A stretch of 64,000 nt of DNA from Oscillospiraceae bacterium (GTDB lineage: Bacteria > Bacillota > Clostridia > Oscillospirales > Ruminococcaceae): NCBI GenBank assembly GCA_030539275.1, contig JAUNSK010000016.1, positions 1-64,000 of the forward strand, read 5' to 3'. This document shows, one piece after another, positions 42,498-52,597 of the stretch. Both the position numbers and the translations under genes were made by a program. The notes beneath the pieces were generated by a model, which ran no database searches, had not been told where the DNA came from, and saw nothing but the letters and a program-made list of their open reading frames with translations. Every line of letters starts with the position of its first letter. The stretch's first letter is position 1.

Positions 42498-43036
42498 TGC
42501 ATCTATTTGAAGAAACAAATTCATCACAGCCTGTATATAACGGAAAAATATTTGACGTTATATGTGACACCGTAACACTTGAAAACGACACACAGGCAAA
42601 AAGAGAGGTAGTACTTCATAACGGCGGCGTTTGTGTCGTACCTGTTACTGATGACAATCAGCTGCTACTCGTACGCCAGTTCAGATACCCCTTCAGGGAA
42701 GTGCTTACAGAAGTTCCTGCCGGTAAGCTCAACAAAGGCGAAGATCATCTTGAATGCGGAAAACGCGAACTTCTCGAGGAAACAGGCGCATGCGCTGATA
42801 CATTTACGGATATGGGCATTATTTATCCCACACCTGCATATCTTACAGAGAAAATTCATATGTATATCGCCAGTGGTCTGAAATTTGAAAAACAGAATCT
42901 CGACGAGGACGAATTTCTTGATGTTATAAAGGTACCATTTGAAGAGGCACTTGAAATGGTAATGAAAAATGAGATAAAAGATGCAAAAACCCAGATTGCA
43001 ATAATGAAAGCATGGCTTGTTCTGTCAAAAAAATAA
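42497..43036 (+). CDS. Nudix hydrolase, ADP-ribose pyrophosphatase type
   Basis: 179 residues. Complete Nudix box GKLNKGEDHLECGKRELLEE followed by TG (pattern G-x5-E-x7-REUxEExGU), preceded by VRQFRYPFREVLTEVPAG, the ADP-ribose pyrophosphatase subgroup hallmark. It hydrolyses ADP-ribose or related nucleoside diphosphate sugars. Translationally coupled to the YfhO gene by an ATGA-like overlap. A hairpin at its stop codon acts as terminator. Confidence 0.93.
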   Translation: MHLFEETNSSQPVYNGKIFDVICDTVTLENDTQAKREVVLHNGGVCVVPVTDDNQLLLVRQFRYPFREVLTEVPAGKLNKGEDHLECGKRELLEETGACADTFTDMGIIYPTPAYLTEKIHMYIASGLKFEKQNLDEDEFLDVIKVPFEEALEMVMKNEIKDAKTQIAIMKAWLVLSKK

Positions 43037-43060
43037 GCGGGTTTATAAGCCCGCTTTTAA
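43035..43060. terminator. Terminator between convergent Nudix and spoVG genes
   Basis: AAGCGGG (43035-43041) pairs with CCCGCTT (43050-43056), followed by TTT; it overlaps the Nudix stop codon and ends eight bases before the spoVG stop. Confidence 0.75.
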
Positions 43061-43063
43061 TTA

Positions 43064-43351
43064 TTAATACTCTGCAGCATCCTCTGTCTCCATAAGAACC
43101 AGATGTTTTTCATATGCATCAAGTATTTCATCCTCCATGAACTTTCTTGCCTGGGGTGAAATAGGATGTACAATATCTCTGAATATACCCCCTTCATCCT
43201 TGCGGCTTGGCATAGCAACGAATAATCTTTCGTCGCCCTGAACCACCTTGATGTCATGGATGGCTAGCTGATTGTTGATAGTAATTGATACTACTGCTCT
43301 CAGTCTGCCTTCGGTTATTATCTTACGTATTTTAATATCTGTTATTTCCAT
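43064..43351 (-). CDS. spoVG: Septation/sporulation regulator SpoVG
   Basis: 95 residues with the whole SpoVG pattern: MEITDIKIRK, AVVSITINNQLAIHDIKVVQ, ERLFVAMPSRK and FRDIVHPISPQARKFMEDEI. A nucleic-acid-binding regulator that affects asymmetric septation and many surface genes in Firmicutes; present also in non-sporulating species, so on its own weak evidence for sporulation. Ribosome site AGGAGG. It stands alone on the minus strand between the Nudix gene and murC. Confidence 0.96.
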   Translation of the reverse strand: MEITDIKIRKIITEGRLRAVVSITINNQLAIHDIKVVQGDERLFVAMPSRKDEGGIFRDIVHPISPQARKFMEDEILDAYEKHLVLMETEDAAEY

Positions 43352-43509
43352 ATTGACCTCCTAATGTTTTATATAACTATTATGAGTTTTCATGGTTAAT
43401 TTATACAAGGTATTTTAAAGTAATTTATGGTAAAAACTATAATGTATTAATAAAGTTAAAATCTGCTGCCTGTGCGGTAAAATATTATTTACAGATTGGA
43501 CTGATTTAT

Positions 43510-44919
43510 ATGAAAGAAAGTATACTGGACTCAAAAAAACACATTCATTTCATAGGTATCGGAGGTTCCGGTATGTATCCGCTCGTTCAGATCCTGCATG
43601 CGAAAGGATATCACATTACCGGTTCTGACAACAATGAAACCGAAACCCTTGACGCTGTCAGAAAGATGGGGATCGAAGTATTTCTGGGTCAGCGGGCTGA
43701 AAACATTACAGGAGCTGACCTTATCGTGCATACAGCAGCTATAATGGCTGACAATCCGGAACTCATCGCAGCAAAGCAAAGCGATGCACCGGTCCTTGAA
43801 CGAAGTGAACTTCTCGGTATCGTAACAAGCTGGTATTCAAATGCGATATGTGTATCAGGAACTCACGGCAAAACAACCACTACTTCCATGATCACACAGA
43901 TACTCAGATCACAGAATATTGATATTTCAGCATTTATAGGAGGCAAACTGCCGTGCATAGGCGGAAGCGGACGCGCCGGAAGCAGTGATATACTGGTTTG
44001 TGAAGCCTGCGAATTTGTTGATACATTTCTTAAGCTTTATCCTGATACATCTGTTATCCTCAATATTGATGCTGATCATCTTGATTATTTCAAAACAGTA
44101 GAAAATATAATAAAATCCTTCAGAAAATTTGCCGAAAAGACTACAAATACTCTCATAGTAAATGCAGATGATGCAAATACTATGAAAGCAATAGAAGGCA
44201 TAACAGATAAAAAAATAATTACATTCGGTCTTGAGGATTCATGTGAATACTACCCTGCAGATATCAGAAAGACTGCACCGGCTCAGATATCATACACACT
44301 TATGCACAATAAAGAACCGCTTACCGAAATAACACTGAACATTCCGGGAAAGCACAACATATTAAATTCAGTTGCAGCAGCTGCAGCAGCACATAACGCC
44401 GGGGCTGAGCCTTCATATATTGCAAAAGGACTTGATGAATTCAGAGGTGCAGGCAGAAGATTCGAGATAATCGGTCATTTCAATGGCATCACAATAGCCG
44501 ATGACTATGCTCACCATCCTACAGAGCTTACAGCCACGCTAAGTGCTGCAGCAGGTCTCGGATACAAGCGTGTATGGGCAGTATTCCAGCCGTTTACATT
44601 TTCAAGAACGTCAATGCTCCTTGATGACTTTGCAAAGGCACTGAGCATTCCTGATACAGCAGTTCTTACAAATATCATGGGGTCCAGAGAGAAGAATACC
44701 TTCAATATATTTACAAAAGACCTTGCCGATAAAATTGACGGATGCATCTACTTTGATAAAAATAAAGAAGCTGTTCAGACAAATGAATGCAAACAGGCTG
44801 ACTTTGATAAAGTTGTTGATTATCTGTGTGAAAACGCACAGCCGGGAGATCTTATAATTACGCTTGGCTGCGGCGATGTTTACAAGGTTGCCAAAGCCCT
44901 TGCGAAAAAACTCAGGTAA
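43510..44919 (+). CDS. murC: UDP-N-acetylmuramate--L-alanine ligase
   Basis: 469 residues. N-terminal UDP-binding motif HFIGIGGSGMYPLVQIL, ATP-binding loop SGTHGKTTTTSMI (~117-129), central ligase signature (NIDADHLDYF) and C-terminal DDYAHHPTEL, all in the correct order for the Mur ligases, with the first motif specific to MurC. Adds L-alanine to UDP-MurNAc in the cytoplasm. Only a weak ribosome site (GATTTAT region) is seen upstream. Not in a dcw cluster here; neighbours are spoVG and zapA. Confidence 0.97.
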   Translation: MKESILDSKKHIHFIGIGGSGMYPLVQILHAKGYHITGSDNNETETLDAVRKMGIEVFLGQRAENITGADLIVHTAAIMADNPELIAAKQSDAPVLERSELLGIVTSWYSNAICVSGTHGKTTTTSMITQILRSQNIDISAFIGGKLPCIGGSGRAGSSDILVCEACEFVDTFLKLYPDTSVILNIDADHLDYFKTVENIIKSFRKFAEKTTNTLIVNADDANTMKAIEGITDKKIITFGLEDSCEYYPADIRKTAPAQISYTLMHNKEPLTEITLNIPGKHNILNSVAAAAAAHNAGAEPSYIAKGLDEFRGAGRRFEIIGHFNGITIADDYAHHPTELTATLSAAAGLGYKRVWAVFQPFTFSRTSMLLDDFAKALSIPDTAVLTNIMGSREKNTFNIFTKDLADKIDGCIYFDKNKEAVQTNECKQADFDKVVDYLCENAQPGDLIITLGCGDVYKVAKALAKKLR

Positions 44920-45152
44920 ATTTTCACCGGCTCTTTTAACTGATTTTTTAACCGGTTATCAGGGCCGATATATCTTTTTTAGTGTTTATTATCTGATATT
45001 TTATATCCTAATAAAAAATTACACACAATACAATATTTTTATTTTTTTTTTAATATTAGGACTATGCAACAATAAAAAAATATATTATAATAATTAAGTA
45101 AAGTTTTTTTGCTTTTATTTTTTTGTATTTCCAAAAAGAAAGGAATATTTTG

Positions 45153-45542
45153 ATGAACAAAGTAAAGGTAGTGATATGCGGAAAAGAGTATTCTCTGCAT
45201 ACGGAAGAAGAGCCGACATATGTATATGCTCTTGCCAGAAAACTGGAGAAAAGCATTGCCGAAATTGTTGGAAACAACACAAATATATCAGTTTATTCTG
45301 CATCGGTTATGATCGCACTTTCATCACTTGACAACCTGAATAAAGCAAACGAGGCAATGGATAACCTGCGCGTTCAGATAAAAGATTATGTCGATGAAGC
45401 AGGCAAAGCACGTCTTGAACGTGACAGTGCCGTCAGAGAAGCCGACGCTCTGAGAACCAGGATAACAGAACTTGAGGACAGTCTTAAATTTAAACAGCTG
45501 AAAAACAGTATTAATGATAAAGATAATAAAAAGAAGGTATGA
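45153..45542 (+). CDS. zapA: Cell division protein ZapA
   Basis: 129 residues from ATG 45153 (AAAGAAAGGAAT upstream; the longer frame lacks a ribosome site). N-terminal ZapA globular part: KVVICGKEYSLHTEEEPTYV, VYALARKLEKSIAEI and SVMIALSSLDNL. A long coiled coil follows (~70-120). It bundles FtsZ filaments. Eight bases upstream of the U32 peptidase gene, a conserved pairing in Firmicutes. Confidence 0.93.
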   Translation: MNKVKVVICGKEYSLHTEEEPTYVYALARKLEKSIAEIVGNNTNISVYSASVMIALSSLDNLNKANEAMDNLRVQIKDYVDEAGKARLERDSAVREADALRTRITELEDSLKFKQLKNSINDKDNKKKV

Positions 45543-45550
45543 GATAATAA

Positions 45551-47596
45551 ATGATTGAGTTGCTTGCCCCGGCAGGAAGTCCTGAATCACTCTCAGCTGC
45601 ACTCAGATGCGGAGCAAATGCCGTTTATGTCGGCGGGAAAAATTTCTCAGCCAGACAAAATGCCGCAAACTTTGATATGCAGCAGATGAAAGAGGCAGCA
45701 GAACTATGCCATCTCTACAACGCTAAACTATATATTGCTATCAACACAATAATTACCGACAACCAGATAGAGACACTTAAGTCAGATGTAAAAGAATATG
45801 CGGCATTCAGCCCTGATGCATATATAGTTCAGGACCTCGGTGCAGCAAGAATTATCAAAAGCATTACACCTGATATTCCTGTTCACGCATCAACTCAGAT
45901 GACAATACACACATTGTCAGGAGCACTTCTTGCAAAGGAGCTTGGATTTACCAGAGTAGTGCTTGCACGTGAAACTGACAGCAGTGTTATTGCCGAAATA
46001 GCTGCATGCGGAATTGAAACAGAAGTTTTTGTACATGGTGCGCTGTGTATGTCTGTATCCGGTCAGTGCTATATGTCAGCAGCCATAGGCTCAAGAAGTG
46101 CAAACCGCGGCCTGTGTGCACAGAGCTGCAGACTTCCGTTTACAGCCGCATCAAATCCTGATGAGCACTGCCTTTCACTGAAGGACCTTTCTCTTACAGA
46201 CCATGTAGCGCAGCTCATGGACAGCAATGTCACATCACTTAAGATAGAAGGCCGTATGAAACGTCCGGAGTACGTTGCCTGTACAGTGAGTGCATACAGA
46301 GATATAATTGACGGACGTGTTCCTGATATGGAAACACTCAACAGTGTTTTTTCAAGAAGCGGATTTACAGATGGCTACTATACAGGAAAATTAAAAAACA
46401 TGTTCGGTATGCGGACAAAAGATGATGTTTTGTCATCTAAAAATGTTTTGCCTCAGATAACACAGCTTTACAGAAATGAGCGCAAAATTGCTTCACTTGA
46501 CATGGAAGTCAGCATCAGATCAGGCACGCAGATAAAAATAAATGCCTCTGATTCAGACGGGTACAAGGCATCTGTTTCGGGTCCTGTGCCACAGAATGCA
46601 CTTAATAAGCCTGTTACCTGTGAAACTGTCACAAGGCAGCTGTCAAAGCTTGGTGATACCATTTACTGTGCTGGCAAAACTGACATTTCACTTGAGGAAA
46701 ATCTCAGTGTTCCTGTATCAGCATTCAATGCTATGAGACGAGAACTTATAGATATTATGTACAACAGCCGAAAGGCGCGTCCTGAAGTATTAATACATGA
46801 CTTCAGTATTCCTGAACATCCACAAACAACTCCGACAGAAAGTAAAAAAAGACATCTGAGAATACGCATTGATGACCTGAACAGGCTTCCCGGCGAAATT
46901 GATGACAAAATCCAACACTATATAGTTCCTGTGTCATATCTCTGCAGCAGTATTGATAAACTAAGCGTTGACAAGGATATGATTATTGCCGAACCTCCGA
47001 GATTTCTGATAAATGAAAAAGAGATAAAGAAAGCACTCAGATACTTGTTTGACAACGGGATCAGACACATAATGTGTACAAACGTGTGCTACATCAGAAT
47101 GTGCCGTGAGATCGGATTTGAACTGCACGGTGATTTTGGACTGAACATTTCAAACAGTATATCGGCAGACGTTTTATCTGACCTGGGACTGAAAGACATA
47201 ACTGCATCATTTGAACTGAAACTTAGTTTTTTCAGAAAGTTAAAGCACTCTGTACCTGCCGGGATCATGGCCTATGGTCACCTTCCATTAATGCTTACAA
47301 GAAACTGCCCGGTTAAAAATTCTGTCGGTTGCTCTTCATGCAGATCCCAGATAACCGACCGGACCGGACGTAAGTTTCCGGTAAAATGCTCTTACGGCTG
47401 TACCGAGATCTTTAACCCCGATACACTATATCTTGCTGACAAGCCGGACGAGCTTATTTATCCGGATTTTCTTACCCTGTATTTCACGGATGAATCCCGC
47501 GGGGTAATAAAAAGGATCATTGATGATTACGTTTCAGGCTCTGCCAGTGCTCCGTCAGGCATAACACGCGGTCTTTACTTCCGTGGTGTTGTGTAG
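45551..47596 (+). CDS. U32-family peptidase / RlhA-like protein
   Basis: 681 residues. Starts with the family motif LLAPAGSPESLSAALRCGAN and YVGGKNFSARQNAANF. The U32 signature EVFVHGALCMSVSGQCYMSA, then GSRSANRGLCAQSCRLPF, contains cysteines that in RlhA-type members bind an Fe-S cluster. The C-terminal half includes further Cys (RNCPVKNSVGCSSCRSQITD). U32 members are annotated as collagenase-like, but several act in rRNA or tRNA hydroxylation; the length suits RlhA/YdcP. Substrate undetermined. Confidence 0.9.
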   Translation: MIELLAPAGSPESLSAALRCGANAVYVGGKNFSARQNAANFDMQQMKEAAELCHLYNAKLYIAINTIITDNQIETLKSDVKEYAAFSPDAYIVQDLGAARIIKSITPDIPVHASTQMTIHTLSGALLAKELGFTRVVLARETDSSVIAEIAACGIETEVFVHGALCMSVSGQCYMSAAIGSRSANRGLCAQSCRLPFTAASNPDEHCLSLKDLSLTDHVAQLMDSNVTSLKIEGRMKRPEYVACTVSAYRDIIDGRVPDMETLNSVFSRSGFTDGYYTGKLKNMFGMRTKDDVLSSKNVLPQITQLYRNERKIASLDMEVSIRSGTQIKINASDSDGYKASVSGPVPQNALNKPVTCETVTRQLSKLGDTIYCAGKTDISLEENLSVPVSAFNAMRRELIDIMYNSRKARPEVLIHDFSIPEHPQTTPTESKKRHLRIRIDDLNRLPGEIDDKIQHYIVPVSYLCSSIDKLSVDKDMIIAEPPRFLINEKEIKKALRYLFDNGIRHIMCTNVCYIRMCREIGFELHGDFGLNISNSISADVLSDLGLKDITASFELKLSFFRKLKHSVPAGIMAYGHLPLMLTRNCPVKNSVGCSSCRSQITDRTGRKFPVKCSYGCTEIFNPDTLYLADKPDELIYPDFLTLYFTDESRGVIKRIIDDYVSGSASAPSGITRGLYFRGVV

Positions 47597-47630
47597 ATAA
47601 AGCAAATAATTATATAAGGTTAGGTGTATT

Positions 47631-47894
47631 ATGAAAATGACCAGAAAAGGGTTTATATTCGGCGTGCTTATAATCGGATCTCTGATTATAGGCGGCTACA
47701 TAGGACAGCATACATCAAGTTCACTGCTGTCTTACACAATTTCAATGGGGTTTGATCACGAAGCGCCGCTGATGCTTGATCTTATCTTTATCAAGCTTTC
47801 TCTTGGCCTTACTCTTAATGTAAGCATCGCGCAGATCATAACTCTATTCTCAGCAATTGTCCTGTATGTAATATTCTCAAGGTTTATTGATTAG
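47631..47894 (+). CDS. Small membrane protein, DUF4321-like
   Basis: 87 residues with two hydrophobic segments (GFIFGVLIIGSLIIGGYIG and NVSIAQIITLFSAIVLYVIF) separated by a loop containing LDLIFIKLSLGLTLNVS. This is the layout and sequence style of DUF4321 proteins that often lie just ahead of mreB in Clostridia, as here (83 nt). Function unknown; possible accessory to the elongation machinery. Confidence 0.7.
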   Translation: MKMTRKGFIFGVLIIGSLIIGGYIGQHTSSSLLSYTISMGFDHEAPLMLDLIFIKLSLGLTLNVSIAQIITLFSAIVLYVIFSRFID

Positions 47895-47977
47895 TGTTTT
47901 CTTAGATATAAACACAAAAAATACATATACTAATAAAAATTAATTTTTACTTTCTGAAAAAACAAAGGAGAATACGG

Positions 47978-48997
47978 ATGTTCACAAAGGATATAGGAAT
48001 AGATCTTGGTACGGCAAACACTTTAGTCTATATGAAGGGCAAAGGCATTATTATACGGGAACCATCCGTTGTTGCAGTTAATACCCGTGACGAAAGGGCA
48101 AGCTATGTAGGCCGTGAGGCCAAAGAAGTCATAGGCAAAACTCCTGGCTCAATAATTGCAGTCCGTCCGCTCAAAGGCGGTGTAATAGCTGATTTTAATA
48201 TAACTACTACCATGTTGTCTGAATTTATAAAAAAATCCCTTAAGGGAAGTATTTTTTCAAAGGCACGTGTTACTATTTGTATACCATCAGGTGTTACTCC
48301 GGTTGAACGTCGTGCAGTAAAGGACTCAGCTGAACTTGCCGGTGCAAAAAAAGTATATATTATCGAGGAACCGATGGCAGCGGCAATAGGTGCCGGTCTG
48401 CCCGTCACCGAACCTGTTGCAAATATGATAGTTGATATCGGCGGAGGTACCAGTGAGGTTGCTGTTATATCTATGGGCGGTATAGTTACAGCACGTTCGA
48501 TCCGTATTGCAGGCGACGAGCTGGACAACTCTGTAATCAATTATGTGAAGAAAAAATATAACATGCTGATAGGTGAAAGAACTGCAGAGGATATCAAAAT
48601 TAAAATCGGATCTGCATATCCGGGCGATGCAGTTGAAAAAATGGAGATCAAGGGAAGAAACCTTCTTAACGGACTTCCTGAAAACATAACCGTTACTTCA
48701 ACTGAGATAAGAGACGCACTGATAGAACCTATTTCAAAAATTATTGAAGCAATAAAAGTTACACTCGAAAAGACCCCGCCTGAGCTTTCAGCTGACATTA
48801 TCGAACAGGGTATAACACTCTGCGGCGGCGGTGCACTGCTGAAGGGACTGGATACTCTGATAAATCATGAAACAGGAATGCCTGTATATATTGCAGAATA
48901 TCCTCTTGACTGTGTAGTTGAAGGAACCGGAAAGGTAATTGAAAACTATGCAAAATATGAAGACGCTATAAGTGAACATGAACCTAAATACTTCTGA
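47978..48997 (+). CDS. mreB: Rod-shape determining protein MreB
   Basis: 339 residues. Actin-fold motifs: GIDLGTANTLVYMKGKGI (phosphate 1), EEPMAAAIGAGLP, VDIGGGTSEVAVIS (phosphate 2) and CGGGALLKGLD (adenosine). Forms membrane-bound filaments guiding lateral wall synthesis. First gene of mreB-mreC-mreD-PBP2. Its retention is notable if the organism is a coccus, as Ruminococcus names imply. Confidence 0.97.
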   Translation: MFTKDIGIDLGTANTLVYMKGKGIIIREPSVVAVNTRDERASYVGREAKEVIGKTPGSIIAVRPLKGGVIADFNITTTMLSEFIKKSLKGSIFSKARVTICIPSGVTPVERRAVKDSAELAGAKKVYIIEEPMAAAIGAGLPVTEPVANMIVDIGGGTSEVAVISMGGIVTARSIRIAGDELDNSVINYVKKKYNMLIGERTAEDIKIKIGSAYPGDAVEKMEIKGRNLLNGLPENITVTSTEIRDALIEPISKIIEAIKVTLEKTPPELSADIIEQGITLCGGGALLKGLDTLINHETGMPVYIAEYPLDCVVEGTGKVIENYAKYEDAISEHEPKYF

Positions 48998-49016
48998 TAT
49001 CTGAACGGAGATAAAA

Positions 49017-49874
49017 ATGCGTGAGTTTCTCAAAAGTCTTAAATTTAAACTGCTTCTCTGCCTGATTGCCATGCTTATCGGAGTTATGCTCTATACTGTA
49101 AATAAAAGCGGTTATTCGACAGGTGCATCAAAGATTATAAATACTGCTGCAGAGCCGTTTAAGAAAATCTCATCTGCTGTTTCTGAGAAGGTCAGCTCAA
49201 AACTTGAACATGTCATACATGGTGAACGCTATTACTCTGAAAATGAAAAACTCAAAGAGGAGCTGAGCCAGGTATATAACGAACTGGTGGACTACGAAAA
49301 CACAAAAGCTGAACTTTCTGAACTTCAGAAATTTATCGGCATAAAGGAAGAACACAGTGATTATGCACTGTCGCCGCCGTGTAAAATTATATCCTATACA
49401 GCAAATGACCCGTTCGGATCATTCATGATCGACAAAGGAAGCAATGACGGAATTGCTCTGTATGACCCCGTTGTCACAGCAGAAGGTCTTGTCGGTGCTG
49501 TGACAGAGATATCTGAAAAGTACTGCACAGTTACCAGCATACTCTCACCAAGCCTCTCAGTCGGTGTCATTGCAAAGGGTACAGTATTCAACGGTGTCCT
49601 TGAAGGAGATATAAAATACTCACAGAGCGGACTTACTCAGATGATCTATATAGATAAGGACAATACAATAAAACAAGGTGACCTGATTGTAACAAACGGA
49701 AGCAGCGGCCTGTTCCCTGCTGATTACATTGTCGGTACTGTAACCGAGACCGGCAATGCAGGAAGCGCACTGTCAAGTTATGCAATTGTAAAGCCTTTTG
49801 TAGATGTAACCAAGATTTCCAGTGTTATGGTTATAACATCATTTGACGGCAAAGGTGAAATAAATGAATATTAA
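49017..49874 (+). CDS. mreC: Cell shape protein MreC
   Basis: 285 residues. One N-terminal membrane segment (FKLLLCLIAMLIGVMLYTV), coiled coil (~75-110: ENEKLKEELSQVYNELVDYE), then the two beta domains with DPFGSFMIDKGSNDGIALYD and VTNGSSGLFPADYIVGTV. Links MreB to PBP2 outside the membrane. Overlaps mreD by 11 bp. Confidence 0.95.
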   Translation: MREFLKSLKFKLLLCLIAMLIGVMLYTVNKSGYSTGASKIINTAAEPFKKISSAVSEKVSSKLEHVIHGERYYSENEKLKEELSQVYNELVDYENTKAELSELQKFIGIKEEHSDYALSPPCKIISYTANDPFGSFMIDKGSNDGIALYDPVVTAEGLVGAVTEISEKYCTVTSILSPSLSVGVIAKGTVFNGVLEGDIKYSQSGLTQMIYIDKDNTIKQGDLIVTNGSSGLFPADYIVGTVTETGNAGSALSSYAIVKPFVDVTKISSVMVITSFDGKGEINEY

Positions 49875-50427
49875 GCTTGTTTCTTCTATACGTAAAAAAA
49901 GAAAATACGCCATCATAAGATGGTGTGTTTTTTGTCTGCTTATATGGGCAGCATTTATATTTCTCACATCCGGCACATTTATGAAACCGAATCTGCTTAT
50001 TCCCCTGGCTCTGTGTATTTCCATGGGTGAAGGAGAACTTGCAAGTGCAGCTGTAGCCATCGGCTGCGGACTGCTCAGTGACTGTGCATTTGACAAGCTT
50101 ACCGGAAGCTCTGCAATACTGCTGCTTATCGGCTGTGTATGTGCATCACTGCTTTTTACACACTATCTGCAGAAAAACTTTATTAATGTTTTTCTTGTAA
50201 CCGCAATTTTTACGGCCTTTTATTATCTGATTGATTTTTTCTTCTGTTACTATATATGGAATTACAGCAATCACGAAATAATTTTTACTGACTATACGAT
50301 CATCTCCTTTGTTCTGACATCACTTTCACTGATAATTATCTATCCTGTAGTTAAACTGATAAGAAAAAATCTTACCCTGCGCAAAATGCACGTACTGTAT
50401 GAAAACAATGCGCTGATAAAAGATTAA
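49864..50427 (+). CDS. mreD: Cell shape protein MreD
   Basis: 187 residues, about five membrane segments, with the PNLLIPLALCISMGEGELAS region that corresponds to the conserved P-N-x(2)-L-I-x(2)-A of MreD. Starts inside the end of mreC and precedes PBP2 by 18 nt, giving translational coupling. Integral partner of the elongasome. Sequence conservation in MreD is low, so the call leans on topology and position. Confidence 0.88.
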   Translation: MNIKLVSSIRKKRKYAIIRWCVFCLLIWAAFIFLTSGTFMKPNLLIPLALCISMGEGELASAAVAIGCGLLSDCAFDKLTGSSAILLLIGCVCASLLFTHYLQKNFINVFLVTAIFTAFYYLIDFFFCYYIWNYSNHEIIFTDYTIISFVLTSLSLIIIYPVVKLIRKNLTLRKMHVLYENNALIKD

Positions 50428-50445
50428 AAAGCGTGAGGTATCAAT

Positions 50446-52431
50446 ATGAACATATACATTGACAGATTCCGTACTGCAGTAGTTGTACTGGGTGTTATAG
50501 CCACAGCCACTCTCGGCGGGATCAAACTTATGAAAATACAGATTGTTGATCAGGGAACATATTCAGAGAAAAACAATCCATATCACTATACAGCATCACA
50601 GATAATCAAAGCCACAAGAGGCGAAATAAAAGACGTAAACGGCGACCCGATCGTCAAAAACAAACTTGGCTTCAGCATTACTATTGAAAAAGCATCCTTC
50701 CCCGGTGACGACCGTCAGGCAAATGAGGTAATTCTCAAAATTGCTTCTTTCCTTACAGGAGAAGGATATTCGTACAATGATTCACTGCCTATAACCAAAA
50801 CCCAGCCGTTTGATTTTATTGACAACGGAGAACAGGATATATCTTCACTCAAGTCATCAATTGGCGTAAATGTCTATGCTACTGCAGAAAACTGCATAGA
50901 TAAGCTGATTGATGATTACTCTATTAACGACAGTTATACACTTGAACAGAAGCGGATTATTGCCGGAATAAGATATGAAATGCAGCAGAGGGACTTTTCT
51001 CTTGAAAATGTCTTTACTCTTGCAGAAGATATCTCAATGGGAACCGTTTCAAAGATAAAGGAACTAAGTATAGACCTTCCGGGAGTAGAGATCTCAGAAC
51101 AGGCTATAAGAACAAATGCTGCAACAGATGTACTGCCGCATGAAATAGGAACAGTCGGACCGATATATGCTGAAGAGTATGAAGATCTGAGAAACCAGGG
51201 ATATCTTCTCAATGACAGTGTCGGCAAAGCCGGTCTTGAAAAGAACCTTGAAAAATACCTGCGCGGTGAAAACGGAACGCGTGATATAACAGTTGCGAAC
51301 AATAAGGTCGTATCAAGTGAAATAAGCAAGCCCGCTGTTCCCGGAAATACTATCCGTCTGACAGCGGATATAGGATATCAGCGTGAGATCCAGTCGGTTC
51401 TTGAAAACTATATCAAACATCTCAATGATGATGTTGAAGATGTGAGCGGTGTTACATCGGGTGCTATAGTTGTCCTTGATGCAAAAAACAATGATGTTCT
51501 TGCGCTTGCCACAGCACCGACATACGACATGAATGATTATATAGAAAATTACTCGTCAATACTGGGTGCAGAGAATACGCCTCTTCTTAACAGAGCAACT
51601 GACGGACTTTACCGACCCGGCTCAGCCTTTAAGACAGTTACAGCTACAGCAGGACTCAACGAAGGTTTTATTACGCCTGAAACTTCATTTTACTGTGGTC
51701 ATTCATATCAGTTTCTTGATATAACCGTAAACTGTACGGGATATCATTCATATATCACTGCATCTGAAGCAATCAGGGTTTCCTGCAACATATTTTTCTA
51801 TAACCTTGCACAGCAGACCGGCATAGACAACATAGTTAATTATGCACATTCCTATGGCCTGGGTGTTGACCTCGGTCTAGAAAGCGGCTGTGCAAAAGGA
51901 TACATCGCATCACCTGAAACCGTAGAAGACCTTGGCGGTACATGGTACCCCGGTGATCTTCTTCAGGCAGCTATCGGCCAGTCCGAAACAAAAATATCAC
52001 CTCTGCAGATGGCTGTTCTCGCTTCAACCATCGCAAACCGCGGGGTAAGATATCAGCCTCATATCGTAGACAGTATCTACGATTACAAAGGAAATTTAGT
52101 TGAGGACATTGCTCCTGTTGTTGCCGAGAAGATCGATGTCAAGAATGATTATGTATATCCGACCATTATCTCAGGTATGATAGGCGCATCTCATAATACT
52201 CCTGACGGTGAATATTCACTTAATAATCTTGGCTATGATGTAGCTATAAAAACCGGTACTCCCCAGACTACCTCAAGCGAATCCACAAACACGACCGTTA
52301 TCGGGTTTGCACCTGCTGAAAATCCAGTGATCGCTTTTGCCGCTATTATTGAAAACGGTAAGGATTCAAAGTGTATGGTAAGAAAAATAATCGATTCATA
52401 CAATAAATATTATAACAATGCAATAAGCTGA
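50446..52431 (+). CDS. mrdA: Penicillin-binding protein 2 (elongasome transpeptidase)
   Basis: 661 residues. N-terminal membrane anchor (VVVLGVIATATLGGIKLM), dimerisation domain, and a transpeptidase domain with the three active-site motifs: RPGSAFKT (S-x-x-K), RVSCNIFF (S-x-N as SCN) and AIKTGTPQT (KTG). The substrate-entry segment YDMNDYIENYSSILG precedes them. Class-B PBP, the lateral-wall cross-linking enzyme. Last gene of the mre run; a new promoter follows before minD. rodA is not adjacent. Confidence 0.93.
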   Translation: MNIYIDRFRTAVVVLGVIATATLGGIKLMKIQIVDQGTYSEKNNPYHYTASQIIKATRGEIKDVNGDPIVKNKLGFSITIEKASFPGDDRQANEVILKIASFLTGEGYSYNDSLPITKTQPFDFIDNGEQDISSLKSSIGVNVYATAENCIDKLIDDYSINDSYTLEQKRIIAGIRYEMQQRDFSLENVFTLAEDISMGTVSKIKELSIDLPGVEISEQAIRTNAATDVLPHEIGTVGPIYAEEYEDLRNQGYLLNDSVGKAGLEKNLEKYLRGENGTRDITVANNKVVSSEISKPAVPGNTIRLTADIGYQREIQSVLENYIKHLNDDVEDVSGVTSGAIVVLDAKNNDVLALATAPTYDMNDYIENYSSILGAENTPLLNRATDGLYRPGSAFKTVTATAGLNEGFITPETSFYCGHSYQFLDITVNCTGYHSYITASEAIRVSCNIFFYNLAQQTGIDNIVNYAHSYGLGVDLGLESGCAKGYIASPETVEDLGGTWYPGDLLQAAIGQSETKISPLQMAVLASTIANRGVRYQPHIVDSIYDYKGNLVEDIAPVVAEKIDVKNDYVYPTIISGMIGASHNTPDGEYSLNNLGYDVAIKTGTPQTTSSESTNTTVIGFAPAENPVIAFAAIIENGKDSKCMVRKIIDSYNKYYNNAIS

Positions 52432-52531
52432 TAATATAACCACTTTTTCATTTCTAATTATGCAATTTTAACAACGTAGAATTAATTAATAGTACAATAT
52501 TACAATATTAATATTTGAATTAAAAATGACT

Positions 52532-52559
52532 TTGACAAATTCAATATTTATGGTACAAT
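52532..52559 (+). promoter_or_regulatory. Sigma-A promoter of the minD-like gene
   Basis: TTGACA (52532-52537), 16-nt spacer, TACAAT (52554-52559), preceded by TGG at the extended -10 position. Confidence 0.75.
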
Positions 52560-52597
52560 ATAATTATGAATCTATTATTTTCAGAAAGGAGTATTCT

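Noticed and set aside
44864-45097. 77-codon frame overlapping the end of murC
   Set aside because: First third is murC in another frame, the rest AT-rich spacer; no start signal.
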